DNA from: Gramella jeungdoensis
GTDB lineage: Bacteria; Bacteroidota; Bacteroidia; Flavobacteriales; Flavobacteriaceae
NCBI RefSeq assembly: GCF_023805255.1
Contig: NZ_JAMSCK010000006.1
Location: 124,001-188,000, forward strand
Length of the DNA stretch: 64,000 nucleotides
Reading direction: 5' to 3'
Below, piece after piece: positions 44,479 through 52,745 of the stretch. Position 1 is the first letter of the stretch. Each line of letters begins with the position of its first letter. A program made the position numbers and the translations under genes. The notes beneath the pieces are model-generated. The model saw only the letters and a program-made list of their open reading frames with translations, was not told the origin of the DNA and did not search any database.

Positions 44479-45162
44479 TTAGTTTCCCATATCGATGGTT
44501 AAACCACTAATTATAAAGAATTCATGATCGAGGTTACGAGTATAATTTTCCATCCTATATTCTAGACTTAGCCCTAATTCAAGGTCCTGGAAATATGAGT
44601 TTGCAAGGCTGAGGGAGATTCGTTGTTCTGCTTCTGGTTTTAATTGGCTTGAAATAGCGTATAAGGCTTCTGTGCCCAGCGTCCAAGAAAAATACTGGTT
44701 TAAGGGCATGGAATATGCTATATCATACCTACCCCGATGGATTATATGTTCTCTGAATCGTTGTTCGAGCCGGAATCTATGAGAAAGAGGGGAATTTGCA
44801 GATTGTATTTCGACCTGCTCCGTTAAACGGAATTCATCTTCTTTAGAAGAATCAAATAGTTCCCTGAATCGGTATTGAGCTCCAAGACTAATCCCAATGA
44901 GCTCACTGGCTTGATATGTAGTAAAATGTTTCATTTCAAGATGCTCATGTTGATAGCCGGATACTATTTTTCCAGCATTTCTTTCCTGAAACATCCCACG
45001 GTTCCCGAAGCCGAAATCCATAGACCATTTTCCTTTTAAAGGGAGAGAAAAATCAAATTCGTTTTCATAAAAGTAAGACTTCGAGTTCTGGGAATATCCT
45101 ACATTCACCACTATAAATAAGAAGATTATTTGAAGGATTATTTTCTTTCGGTATACTGCCAC
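44479..45162 (-). CDS. DUF2490 family outer-membrane-like protein
   Basis: 227 residues. Signal peptide ending near NVGYSQ, then beta-strand-rich sequence (GKWSMDFGFGNRGMF, GAQYRFRELF, RLEQRFREHI, SWTLGTEALYAIS, LEYRMENYTR) characteristic of DUF2490, a predicted small beta-barrel. Bacteroidota genomes carry many copies; function unknown. It is separated by 49 bases from a PAP2 phosphatase gene on the same strand and could be cotranscribed downstream of it. Confidence 0.75.
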   Translation of the reverse strand: MAVYRKKIILQIIFLFIVVNVGYSQNSKSYFYENEFDFSLPLKGKWSMDFGFGNRGMFQERNAGKIVSGYQHEHLEMKHFTTYQASELIGISLGAQYRFRELFDSSKEDEFRLTEQVEIQSANSPLSHRFRLEQRFREHIIHRGRYDIAYSMPLNQYFSWTLGTEALYAISSQLKPEAEQRISLSLANSYFQDLELGLSLEYRMENYTRNLDHEFFIISGLTIDMGN

Positions 45163-45211
45163 AATTTCTATTGTTTTTTATTTTTCAAAAAAGTCGAAAA
45201 GATCTTTTCAA

Positions 45212-45910
45212 TTAATCACGGGACTTAATTGTCCTCTGGTCATTTGACCACTGTTCATTGTAATTTTTTAACCTGGTATATAAGCTTATTATGGTAATGA
45301 GAACGATCAAGCCTAATAAAAATCCTCCAATAACATCGGTTAACCAATGTACTCCAAGATACACCCTTGAAAAGGGTATGGTGGTAATTAGAAAAAGGGA
45401 TAATATTATAATCATCTTCCGAATAATATTATCGAAAGTTGATAAACGAAGCATTAGATAAATTAAGAATCCAAAGAAAACTATATAAAAGGAGGTGTGT
45501 CCACTCGGAAAACTATGATTGTTAGCCTCATAAAGTATATTGACAAAACTTTCAGCCGGGCGAGGTCGCTCTATTAGCATTTTAATTCCACCATTAATAA
45601 CCGATACCCCTATGGTAGAAGCAACAAATAAAGCTTCTTTTTTTAATTTGAGAATATAGAATATAGAAGCTGCACCAAAGGACAAACTCACCACTTTGAA
45701 GGTCCCGCCAAACCAGCTTACAAACTTCATTAAACTAATAATTGCATTATTTTCAAATTCCTGAATCGCTTTAGAAAATTCAAGATCAATAGAAGTTACA
45801 GGATATGATTGGACGTATGCAGTTAATGAGAAAAATATCACTAGCAGAATAATTAAGCTGTAAAATACGCTTCTACTATCCTCAAAAAACTTATAGGCTA
45901 TGGTGTTCAT
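45212..45910 (-). CDS. PAP2-family membrane phosphatase
   Basis: 232 residues with about six membrane segments. All three phosphatase motifs are intact: KMLIERPRP, PSGHTSF and SRVYLGVHWLTDVIGG, with the catalytic histidines. The family removes phosphate from lipid phosphates such as phosphatidate, undecaprenyl pyrophosphate or lipid A. Substrate not predictable by sequence. It is divergent from a two-component system, suggesting that this pair regulates it or shares a promoter region. Confidence 0.9.
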   Translation of the reverse strand: MNTIAYKFFEDSRSVFYSLIILLVIFFSLTAYVQSYPVTSIDLEFSKAIQEFENNAIISLMKFVSWFGGTFKVVSLSFGAASIFYILKLKKEALFVASTIGVSVINGGIKMLIERPRPAESFVNILYEANNHSFPSGHTSFYIVFFGFLIYLMLRLSTFDNIIRKMIIILSLFLITTIPFSRVYLGVHWLTDVIGGFLLGLIVLITIISLYTRLKNYNEQWSNDQRTIKSRD

Positions 45911-46090
45911 TAGATGACTTTCTTATAAAATTTTAAATTCAATATTTTTAATAATGTTTAGTGTCGTCAGCGCATTAGGTGGCTTAAAAGAAGAAAGGAA
46001 ATCTGGAAAAAATTGGGAATTTGAAAAGAGACAATCGGAGATTACCATTTTCTTCCAGAATTCAGGGGTATCTTTATTAAAACTTTTTTA

Positions 46091-46768
46091 ATGAAAATTC
46101 TCATCATTGAAGATGAAAAGGATATGCTTCAGAATATGGAGGATACACTTCAAAAGGAAAATTACCTTGTAGAGACGGCTACAGATCTTGATTCAGCCAT
46201 TTCTAAGGTGGGAGTCTATGATTATGACTGTATTCTTTTGGATATAAATCTCCCAGATGGTAGTGGAATGGAAATTCTGGATTTTTTGAAGCAAAACGAT
46301 AAAACTGAAGGGGTGATCATCGTTTCCGCCAGGAATTCTCTGGATGATCGATTACAAGGGCTCAACACCGGTGCCGATGATTACCTGGCCAAGCCATTTC
46401 ATATGGCTGAACTGAACGCGCGGGTAAAAGCCCTGCTTAGAAGGAAGAAATTTAACGGCAATGACATTCTGAAAATTGAGAATCTTGTTATAGACCCTGA
46501 TAATCATATTGCCAAAACTGAACATGGAGAAATGGAACTGAACCGCAAGGAATTCGATATCCTCATTTATCTCGCTACAAACCAGAACCGTCTGGTGAGT
46601 AAATCGGCCCTTGCCGAGCATGTGTGGGGAGACCATATAGACCAGGCCGATAATTTTGAATTCATTTACTCCCAGATAAAGAACCTGCGAAAAAAGCTGA
46701 AGGACGTGCAGGCTAATATTGAAATTAAAGCAGTCTACGGAATAGGTTATAAACTTATACAGGCTTGA
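46091..46768 (+). CDS. OmpR/PhoB-type response regulator
   Basis: 225 residues. Receiver with Asp 51 (CILLDINLP) and Lys in AKPFHM; winged-helix DNA-binding domain (about 128-222) with NRKEFDILIYLATNQNRLVSK and NFEFIYSQIKNLRKKL ending GIGYKLI. The stop codon overlaps the TTG start of the kinase gene by two bases. A TATCTTTA box at 46069-46076 is a possible -7 element. Confidence 0.94.
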   Translation: MKILIIEDEKDMLQNMEDTLQKENYLVETATDLDSAISKVGVYDYDCILLDINLPDGSGMEILDFLKQNDKTEGVIIVSARNSLDDRLQGLNTGADDYLAKPFHMAELNARVKALLRRKKFNGNDILKIENLVIDPDNHIAKTEHGEMELNRKEFDILIYLATNQNRLVSKSALAEHVWGDHIDQADNFEFIYSQIKNLRKKLKDVQANIEIKAVYGIGYKLIQA

Positions 46769-48036
46769 AACTACTCAATTACACCTCAAAATATTTCGCC
46801 TGGCTTCTCTTTTTTGTCCTGACTGGATGGGCTATAATCTTCTATTTCCAGATGCTGGATGAGATCTATGACAGTATGGACGATGGGCTGGAAAACCAGA
46901 AACTGCTGGTCATAAGAAATACCAGACAGAAAGATTCCATGCTGATAAAATCTGATTTTGGGGATGGCTATTACACCCTGAATACGATTAGTGAAAAAAG
47001 TGCTCTTAGTTTTAAAGACTCCTATCGGGATACTTTGATGTACATGCACAATGAACAGGATTATGAACCCGTGCGTCTACTGGAAAGTGTTTTTAAACAG
47101 AATGACCAGTATTATAAGGTAAAGGTGATCACCTCCATGGTAGAAGAAGATGACCTTATTGAAGATCTTCTTTTTTCAATTCTGTGGTTATATCTTGGCC
47201 TGATCCTGAGTATCCTGATCCTGAATAATTTGATTTTGAAAAAGGTGTGGAATCCATTCTATAAACTCCTTGAAAACTTAAGGAATTTTAAGATCGAAAA
47301 AGATCAAAAGATCGATCTGGAAGATTCAAAAATCGAAGAATTCAACACCCTGAATGAAGATATAAATGATCTCATTACAAAATCGGTCAGATCTTATCAA
47401 AGCCAAAAGCAATTTATTGAAAATGCGTCTCATGAAATACAGACGCCTATAGCTATTGCCATAAATAAACTGGAGTTATTACTGGAAGATAACAACCTGG
47501 AAGAAAAGCAAGCCAATAAAATCATTTCTGCTATCGAAAACCTGGAGCGACTTTCCAGGTTTAATCAATCCCTGCTACTACTGGCGAAGATCGAGAATAA
47601 ACAATTTCCAGAAACGCAGGAAATTAATTTAAATGAACTGACTCAAAATATCCTGAAGAATTTTGAAGATCTTATAGTACATAAAAATGCAAGGCTAAAG
47701 GTAGATAGCAAAGAACAGCTGATACTTTACATTAATCCGGACCTGGCCCAGATCCTTCTCACCAATCTTATAAAGAATGCCATCATTCATAATCCTGATT
47801 CGGGCTTAATCAGGATAAGCATCGATTCAAAAAACTGGCAAATTGCAAATCCTGGTGATGAGTCATTAGATCAAAAATACCTGTTTACCCGCTTTCAGAA
47901 AGTAAAGGATAATTCACGCTCTTCAGGTTTAGGACTGGCAATTTCCAGAGCAATAGCCAATCTTTATAACCTGGATCTTTCCTATCACTTTCAGGATGGC
48001 CATATTTTCAAAATAAGCGTTTCAGAGGCCAGATAA
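46765..48036 (+). CDS. Sensor histidine kinase
   Basis: 423 residues from a TTG start that overlaps the regulator's stop. Two membrane segments (about 11-31 and 136-158) border a sensing domain of about 100 residues with no recognised family. The H-box is ENASHEIQTP with His 223; the N-box is NLIKNAIIHN, and the G-box SSGLGLAISR is present near the end. The classical HAMP is reduced. It forms a pair with the upstream regulator; the PepSY-like gene follows after 62 bases, a domain often found near such kinases. Confidence 0.93.
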   Translation: MKLLNYTSKYFAWLLFFVLTGWAIIFYFQMLDEIYDSMDDGLENQKLLVIRNTRQKDSMLIKSDFGDGYYTLNTISEKSALSFKDSYRDTLMYMHNEQDYEPVRLLESVFKQNDQYYKVKVITSMVEEDDLIEDLLFSILWLYLGLILSILILNNLILKKVWNPFYKLLENLRNFKIEKDQKIDLEDSKIEEFNTLNEDINDLITKSVRSYQSQKQFIENASHEIQTPIAIAINKLELLLEDNNLEEKQANKIISAIENLERLSRFNQSLLLLAKIENKQFPETQEINLNELTQNILKNFEDLIVHKNARLKVDSKEQLILYINPDLAQILLTNLIKNAIIHNPDSGLIRISIDSKNWQIANPGDESLDQKYLFTRFQKVKDNSRSSGLGLAISRAIANLYNLDLSYHFQDGHIFKISVSEAR

Positions 48037-48098
48037 TGTAATTCCAGATTCTTTACAGTTTCCCTTTTCATATTTGTTGAAAATTAAATATTGAAATT

Positions 48099-48545
48099 AT
48101 GAAAAGAATAGTTTTGTTAGGCATTTTCACATCGTTCTTTATGACGGCTTGTGCACAGGATGATGCGCCTAATACAGAGATTCCGTCCGTAGTTCTGAAT
48201 GCTTTTGAATCCGAATTCGGTAATCCCGTGAAGACCGATTGGGAAACCAAAGGAGAGGATTACGAGGTGGAGTTTGAGTTGCAGAATATAGAACATACTG
48301 CTCTTATGAGTAATACCGGAGAAGTTCTTAAATACAAGAAGGATATCACAGAAGCTGAACTTCCGGAAGAAATCAAAGCAGTTCTTCAACGCGAGTTTTC
48401 AGATAAAAAGTTTGACGATTTTGAATTGTTAATGATCGATACTGTAGGATATTATCAGTTTGAAATAGAAGGTACTTTCAGGGATAAGGATATGATCTTT
48501 ACTTCCACCGGAGAAATGGCTTCAGAAGTATCGGTTTGGGATTAA
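48099..48545 (+). CDS. PepSY-like domain exported protein
   Basis: 148 residues; signal peptide with a TACAQ end, possibly lipoprotein (TAC). The remainder carries the PepSY-like (beta-lactamase-inhibitor-like) fold: IPSVVLNAFESEFGNPVKTDWETKGEDYEVEF, ALMSNTGEVLKYK and ELPEEIKAVLQREF. These small proteins are often encoded with sensor kinases in Bacteroidota and may act as periplasmic inhibitors or sensors; this is inference. Confidence 0.8.
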   Translation: MKRIVLLGIFTSFFMTACAQDDAPNTEIPSVVLNAFESEFGNPVKTDWETKGEDYEVEFELQNIEHTALMSNTGEVLKYKKDITEAELPEEIKAVLQREFSDKKFDDFELLMIDTVGYYQFEIEGTFRDKDMIFTSTGEMASEVSVWD

Positions 48546-48556
48546 TCCATCATATT

Positions 48557-49417
48557 ATGAAAATGACCAGGAAAGTCATAGGAATAATAGCAATTGTCCT
48601 CGGGATCTCGGGGATAGTTGCTTTTTCCTTCAGCAAAAAGTTTGAAAAAGGAGTTGCGCAAAACGCTATAAGTAAAAAGGCATATTCTATCGAGCAACAA
48701 TGGGAACTGCCAGAAATTCTAGAAGAGATATCGGGAATAGCTTATTTTGCTCCAAACAGAATAGCCTGCGTCCAGGATGAAGATGGTACTATCTTTATCT
48801 ATGATCTTGAAAAAGAACTGATAGAGAAAGAAATTGATTTTGGCAGTAGCGGTGATTATGAAGCATTGACCGTAATAAAAAACGATGCATTCGTTCTAAG
48901 GAGTGATGGAGTCCTATTTGAAGTAAAGAATTTCCAGAATGCCCCTAAGACAGTGGAATATGATCCAGGAATAGACCATTCTATAAATTTTGAAGGACTT
49001 TGTCTGAGTGAAGATGCCCGGAAATTACTGATGATCACCAAGGACGAAGATGGAAATATCGATGTGCGAAATATTTACAGTTTCGATCTAGAGTCAAGAA
49101 CTTTTGACAAAGAGCCGTTTTCCAGATTAGAAATTGAAAAAGGGATTTTTAAAAATTATGAAGGATCCTTTAGACCTTCTGAAATAGAGATCAACCCTGC
49201 AACCGGTGAATTCTATATTCTGGATGGGAGGCATCCGCGATTGCTAATTCTCAATTCCTCCTTAAAGGTCCTGGAGATGATTCCCTTTGATGAGGATGAA
49301 TTTGAGCAACCCGAAGGAATTACTTTTGGCAATGGAAAATTGTTTATTTCCAACGAAGCGGGAAAAAATGCAGGTAATATTCTCCAGGTGCAATTAAATC
49401 CTGATTATGATGGATAG
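48557..49417 (+). CDS. SdiA-regulated-like beta-propeller protein
   Basis: 286 residues from the ATG at 48557; one N-terminal membrane or signal segment (about 5-25). Propeller-type repeats with the SdiA-regulated pattern: LPEILEEISGIAYFAPNRIACVQDEDG, GDYEALTVIKNDAFVLRSDG, FEGLCLSEDARKLL, PSEIEINPATGEFYILDGRHPRLLIL and QPEGITFGNGKLFISNEAG. Related folds are phytase-like. It overlaps the next gene by 11 bases; probably periplasmic, function unknown. Confidence 0.75.
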   Translation: MKMTRKVIGIIAIVLGISGIVAFSFSKKFEKGVAQNAISKKAYSIEQQWELPEILEEISGIAYFAPNRIACVQDEDGTIFIYDLEKELIEKEIDFGSSGDYEALTVIKNDAFVLRSDGVLFEVKNFQNAPKTVEYDPGIDHSINFEGLCLSEDARKLLMITKDEDGNIDVRNIYSFDLESRTFDKEPFSRLEIEKGIFKNYEGSFRPSEIEINPATGEFYILDGRHPRLLILNSSLKVLEMIPFDEDEFEQPEGITFGNGKLFISNEAGKNAGNILQVQLNPDYDG

Positions 49418-50117
49418 TACCGTTCTTGAAAAAAAAAACGTGAACCAGAGTAAATTGCCTTTATATATTTCTCTTGCTCTGGTAACTTTAATTGTCCTGG
49501 CTTATTTTTTATTTCCTTCAGCCCAGAATTTTCTGGATGAAGCCTGGGGTGTCCTTACGAGTGGAGATAACAATCGCATTCAACAGTGGTTTAAGGATTT
49601 TGGATGGATGGCACCAGTGCTGCTTATTATTGCAATGGTTGCCCAAATGTTCTTAATCATAATACCGACCATTGCTCTAATGGTAGTGAGTATCCTGGCC
49701 TATGGTCCGATTTGGGGCAGCCTCATTGTTTTTGTTGCGGTTTTTACTGCTTCGTCTGTGGGATATTTCATTGGACGGTATTTTGGTCCGGTGATCGTTG
49801 AAAAGATCATCGGGCATAAATCGGAGAAGAAAGTAGCCGATTTCCTTGAGGATTATGGTTTCTGGGCAGTTTTTATCACCAGGCTGAATCCTTTTCTTTC
49901 AAACGATGCCATAAGCTTTGTAGGTGGTATTCTGAAAATGGGATATAGAAAATTCATCAGTGCTACTATTATTGGGATTGCACCCCTAACCATTTTCATT
50001 GCGATACTGGGTAAAAGTACTCAGGGTCTTAAAACCGGTCTTTTGTGGGGATCTATAATCAGCCTTATTCTATTCGGTGCCTATATTTACTGGGATAAAA
50101 GGAAGAGAAAGAACTGA
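49407..50117 (+). CDS. TVP38/TMEM64-family (DedA-like) membrane protein
   Basis: 236 residues with five to six membrane segments. The family signature sits in the central part: IGRYFGPVIVEKIIG with FLEDYGFWAVFITRLNPFLSNDAISFVGGILKMGYRKF and SATIIGIAPLTIF. VTT/DedA proteins are proposed lipid scramblases. Overlaps the SdiA-regulated-like gene by 11 bases. Two start codons are possible (49407, 49410). Confidence 0.88.
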   Translation: MMDSTVLEKKNVNQSKLPLYISLALVTLIVLAYFLFPSAQNFLDEAWGVLTSGDNNRIQQWFKDFGWMAPVLLIIAMVAQMFLIIIPTIALMVVSILAYGPIWGSLIVFVAVFTASSVGYFIGRYFGPVIVEKIIGHKSEKKVADFLEDYGFWAVFITRLNPFLSNDAISFVGGILKMGYRKFISATIIGIAPLTIFIAILGKSTQGLKTGLLWGSIISLILFGAYIYWDKRKRKN

Positions 50118-50246
50118 GTATAGTTGTAAACTAATTAATCTATAATGTATTTATGGACGGAAATATAATTTAAATATCATCCATTGTTTAAACTTCAACT
50201 TCGCGAAAAAACTAACTACTTATAACTCAGAGAGGGTAAGATAATC

Positions 50247-50720
50247 CTACCTACCTTCAATACTTTTGTCATATTTCTTTAAAAATCTATTGATTCGCAT
50301 TTTCTGTTCGGGATTGGGACTTTGTGATGCCCAAAGGGGTAATTGCAATTTTTTATTCCTACAATAATTTACCAACCATTTTGCGCAATCATACCCATCG
50401 TAATCACGGCTTCCAAGATCATGGTCAAAACATATCCCATCAGGTAAACCATTTAGTTCTATCCAATTTCTAAATTCGTAAAAGTTCTTTATCCATATCA
50501 CTTCAACCTCACGCCCAACTGGGCTATAGGCCAGCCAGTCCATTCTTGGATCATTGGGGTTCAATCTGTCATCAAGCCACAAAAGTGTCTTTTTGGACCT
50601 TCTGTCAGAATCGGGTAAATTAGAAGACGGAGGAACACTTTTCTGATGCTTTAATCTTTTAAATAAACACAACTTCCAAAAACGAATAAAAAAAGAGGTT
50701 TTGGGAATTGTGAGTTTCAT
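50247..50720 (-). CDS. Predicted cyclic-phosphate processing receiver (cREC) protein
   Basis: 157 residues. The N-terminal 40 are basic with no clear domain; from about residue 44 the pattern KTLLWLDDRLNP, YSPVGREVEVIW, LPDGICFDHDLGSRDYDGYDCAKWLVNYC and PLWASQSPNPEQKMRINRFL matches the receiver-like family predicted to act on cyclic phosphates. In comparative studies this family accompanies phage-defence or RNA-repair systems, but no such partner is recognisable here. It opens the AT-rich accessory stretch. Confidence 0.7.
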   Translation of the reverse strand: MKLTIPKTSFFIRFWKLCLFKRLKHQKSVPPSSNLPDSDRRSKKTLLWLDDRLNPNDPRMDWLAYSPVGREVEVIWIKNFYEFRNWIELNGLPDGICFDHDLGSRDYDGYDCAKWLVNYCRNKKLQLPLWASQSPNPEQKMRINRFLKKYDKSIEGR

Positions 50721-50813
50721 ACGTATTTATTTTCTTCTTTAGGAGAGGTTAAGCTAATTTTAAAACAGATTTGAATTTTATTAGTATTTGATAAGATTAA
50801 AAGAGGGCGCGTT

Positions 50814-51002
50814 TTAAGACTTCCATATTTTATAGTATTTAATTCCTATAGCTATTAGAAAAACAAGCAGGAGGCTGATAAAAATTACAGTCTGGGGATT
50901 GTTTGTCCATATTTTGTAATAGAACTGTTGATGGAGATAAAAAGATCTGCCTACTACAACGATTAGGATAACACCTAATATTCTTAAAACTATATGATTC
51001 AT
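50814..51002 (-). CDS. Small two-segment membrane protein, sister of 51553-51756
   Basis: 62 residues with hydrophobic segments at about 5-20 and 35-56, a polar turn containing RSFYLHQQ, and a basic end (KYYKIWKS). It shares the layout and an RSFYL motif with the protein encoded 550 bases upstream in the same direction. No family recognised. Starts with ATG and lies in AT-rich DNA; size and lack of homology make a real gene likely but not certain. Confidence 0.55.
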   Translation of the reverse strand: MNHIVLRILGVILIVVVGRSFYLHQQFYYKIWTNNPQTVIFISLLLVFLIAIGIKYYKIWKS

Positions 51003-51239
51003 GATATCTTATAAATACCTGATATGAGTATTTTAATCGTTTTTAGGTTGATTATTAATGGGCTTGAGTATTTTGCTTGTAGTGGTGCAATTATATCTGG
51101 AAGGTGAGGGGCAAATCAATTTTAGGCAAAACTAGTATGGTGTTTATTTTCAAGCTTATCTTTTCAATTGCCATCGTGCGAATTGGAGTTGAAAACTACC
51201 ATTTGCGAAAATGTACATTATGATATCCAATCATTCAAT
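51003..51239. other. Non-coding gap in the accessory stretch
   Basis: Only very short frames (fewer than 30 codons) on either strand, none recognisable. Nothing further supported. Confidence 0.5.
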
Positions 51240-51439
51240 CTAAATCCCTATCAATTTTCCCTTTTTGACCTGTCCAAGAATTTCTACCTCCTTAAATACT
51301 CTATATCTTTTAATTGCATTTTTAAGTTCGATTAATGAGAATCTCTACGAATTTTTATTCCGGTCTTATCATTTTTATTTCGTACTTCTATATAATAGCC
51401 GTCTTTAAGTTTTTTTGGTTTTGTTGATGGCCTTCCCAT
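51240..51439 (-). pseudogene. Small conserved flavobacterial gene broken by a frameshift
   Basis: Too short for ordinary calling. From the ATG at 51439 the frame reads MGRPSTKPKKLKDGYYIEV and then RNKNDKTGIKIRRDSH before TAA at 51332-51334. Shifting by one base at the stop (reading from 51335) gives LIELKNAIKRYRVFKEVEI and LGQVKKGKLIGI to a TAG at 51240-51242. The joined product looks like a family of about 65-residue proteins with an RPxKKPKxLKDGYYIEVRNK start and an ILGxxKxGK end, as I recall it. Either a single-base mutation, a sequencing error or recoding. Confidence 0.55.
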
Positions 51440-51552
51440 AAATAGTATTAAATTATTCTGTGTTGTGTTTTAAGTATTCGAATTTGAAGGCAGCGAATAG
51501 CTGTATCCATTTTTACTCCCTTAATTGTAATTAATAATTGAAAGTTTAGTAT

Positions 51553-51756
51553 TCATCCATTTTTGTTCTCCTTATCCGAAATATTAAGATTTTTTAATAA
51601 GTATAATACTGCTAAAGAGAGAATTAATAAAAGGCAGAAAATTATGGATGCATAATGTTCATTAATGATTAAATATAATTCCTCCCTATCTAGATAAAAC
51701 GACCTAACAAGAATCACTAATAGAATAAGGAATAAAGTTTTTATAAAATTCAACAT
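51553..51756 (-). CDS. Small two-segment membrane protein, sister of 50814-51002
   Basis: 67 residues: hydrophobic segments at about 4-17 and 36-54, RSFYLDREE between them, and a charged tail ending NISDKENKNG. The RSFYL motif and spacing match the other small protein in this stretch, so the two appear to be diverged duplicates. It lies directly downstream (in minus-strand sense) of an 84-nt inverted repeat. Unknown function. Confidence 0.55.
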   Translation of the reverse strand: MLNFIKTLFLILLVILVRSFYLDREELYLIINEHYASIIFCLLLILSLAVLYLLKNLNISDKENKNG

Positions 51757-51771
51757 GATTTAGGATATTTA

Positions 51772-51855
51772 GAATCCAGATAGTCCAGCCTGAGGATTAA
51801 TTTTAACGTTAAACAATCACCTCTGTTAAAGCATTTTTAAGGACTATCTGGAATC
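51772..51855. repeat. 84-nt structured inverted repeat
   Basis: Outer arms GAATCCAGATAGTCC (51772-51786) and GGACTATCTGGAATC (51841-51855) match at 14 of 15 pairs. Inside, GAGG / CCTC can pair, and TTAACGTTAA is a perfect palindrome. No T-run follows, so it is not an ordinary terminator. It lies between two minus-strand genes. Confidence 0.65.
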
Positions 51856-51888
51856 ACCACAGTCAAACAGTAAGCAGTACTTGGAGAT

Positions 51889-52320
51889 TTATTCTATATG
51901 GACTTTCCCAATCCGGTTCCTTAAGTAAATAAAAGCGGATTGTTTTACCTTTCTTACATTATTCAAGTGTTTCTCAATTTTAGAACGAAATGTAAAATGA
52001 GCTTTAACATAAGCATAATCACATTCTACTTCATCACACTCACTCTGACCTTCCAATCTATTTCTAAATACCTCACATTTTAACTGATACTTTTCATTTG
52101 TTTCTTTTAAGTTATTAAACTGATGAATCAGATCATGAGCTTCTACAGCTTTAGACATAGATTTCTTTATAGATGAAGAATTTAGAACATCTAAATAAAA
52201 TTCAATTTCCTCATTTATAAAGGCTAGTTCTTTTTGCCAGTAATAGGAATCATTGCGAAACTGTACTATTTGGATCTCTTCTTCATTATGATGTACTTGA
52301 AGGTTTGCTGTCATAATCAC
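51889..52320 (-). CDS. Uncharacterised helical (coiled-coil) protein
   Basis: 143 residues, soluble, rich in Glu, Lys and Asn. The pattern YYWQKELAFINEEIEFYLDVL, followed by IHQFNNLKETNEKYQLKCEVFRNRL and SKIEKHLNNVRKVK, suggests three long helices forming a coiled coil. Four overlapping bases or more are shared with the upstream GreA/GreB-like gene (overlap 52286-52320), so coupled translation is likely. No family recognised. Alternative start two codons later (52314). Confidence 0.6.
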   Translation of the reverse strand: MIMTANLQVHHNEEEIQIVQFRNDSYYWQKELAFINEEIEFYLDVLNSSSIKKSMSKAVEAHDLIHQFNNLKETNEKYQLKCEVFRNRLEGQSECDEVECDYAYVKAHFTFRSKIEKHLNNVRKVKQSAFIYLRNRIGKVHIE

Positions 52321-52726
52321 TTTTCATTAATTCAGATTCAATTTGAGTTACTTTTTTAATATTGATATAACTTTCTCCCAGTGGAAAAGTCCAGGTTATA
52401 TTATCACCTTGGGCATAACCGAATAGGGCTAACCCCATTGGAGCCAAAACTGACACTCTGTTTTTACGAATATCCCCTTTGTCCGGAGTAACCACTTGGT
52501 ATGTTTTTTCTACTGCATATGGCGTTTCAATTGTCACATAAGAATTCAATCGAATCACATCATCAGGCATTTTATTTTTAGAAATTATCCGGGCGTTTTT
52601 TAATTCTTCATTCAGCTTATATATTGAAGCTTTATAAGTGTTATCCTTATAATACTTAGCAAGGGACATGATCTGTTTTAAAAAATCATATTCCTTTTTT
52701 TCCACTATTAATTCTCCGTATTTCAT
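52286..52726 (-). CDS. GreA/GreB-family (Rnk-like) transcription factor
   Basis: 146 residues. An N-terminal helical region (1-55) precedes a GreA/GreB C-terminal FKBP-like domain: IRLNSYVTIETPYAVEKTYQVV, followed by VSVLAPMGLALFGYAQGDNITWTFPLGE. The short N-terminal coil lacks the typical long transcript-cleavage hairpin, more like Rnk or stand-alone Bacteroidota variants. It probably binds the RNA polymerase secondary channel. It follows gdhA on the same strand (19-base gap) and overlaps the coiled-coil gene. Confidence 0.75.
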   Translation of the reverse strand: MKYGELIVEKKEYDFLKQIMSLAKYYKDNTYKASIYKLNEELKNARIISKNKMPDDVIRLNSYVTIETPYAVEKTYQVVTPDKGDIRKNRVSVLAPMGLALFGYAQGDNITWTFPLGESYINIKKVTQIESELMKSDYDSKPSSTS

Positions 52727-52745
52727 TTCTTTTTAATTTTGGTTT

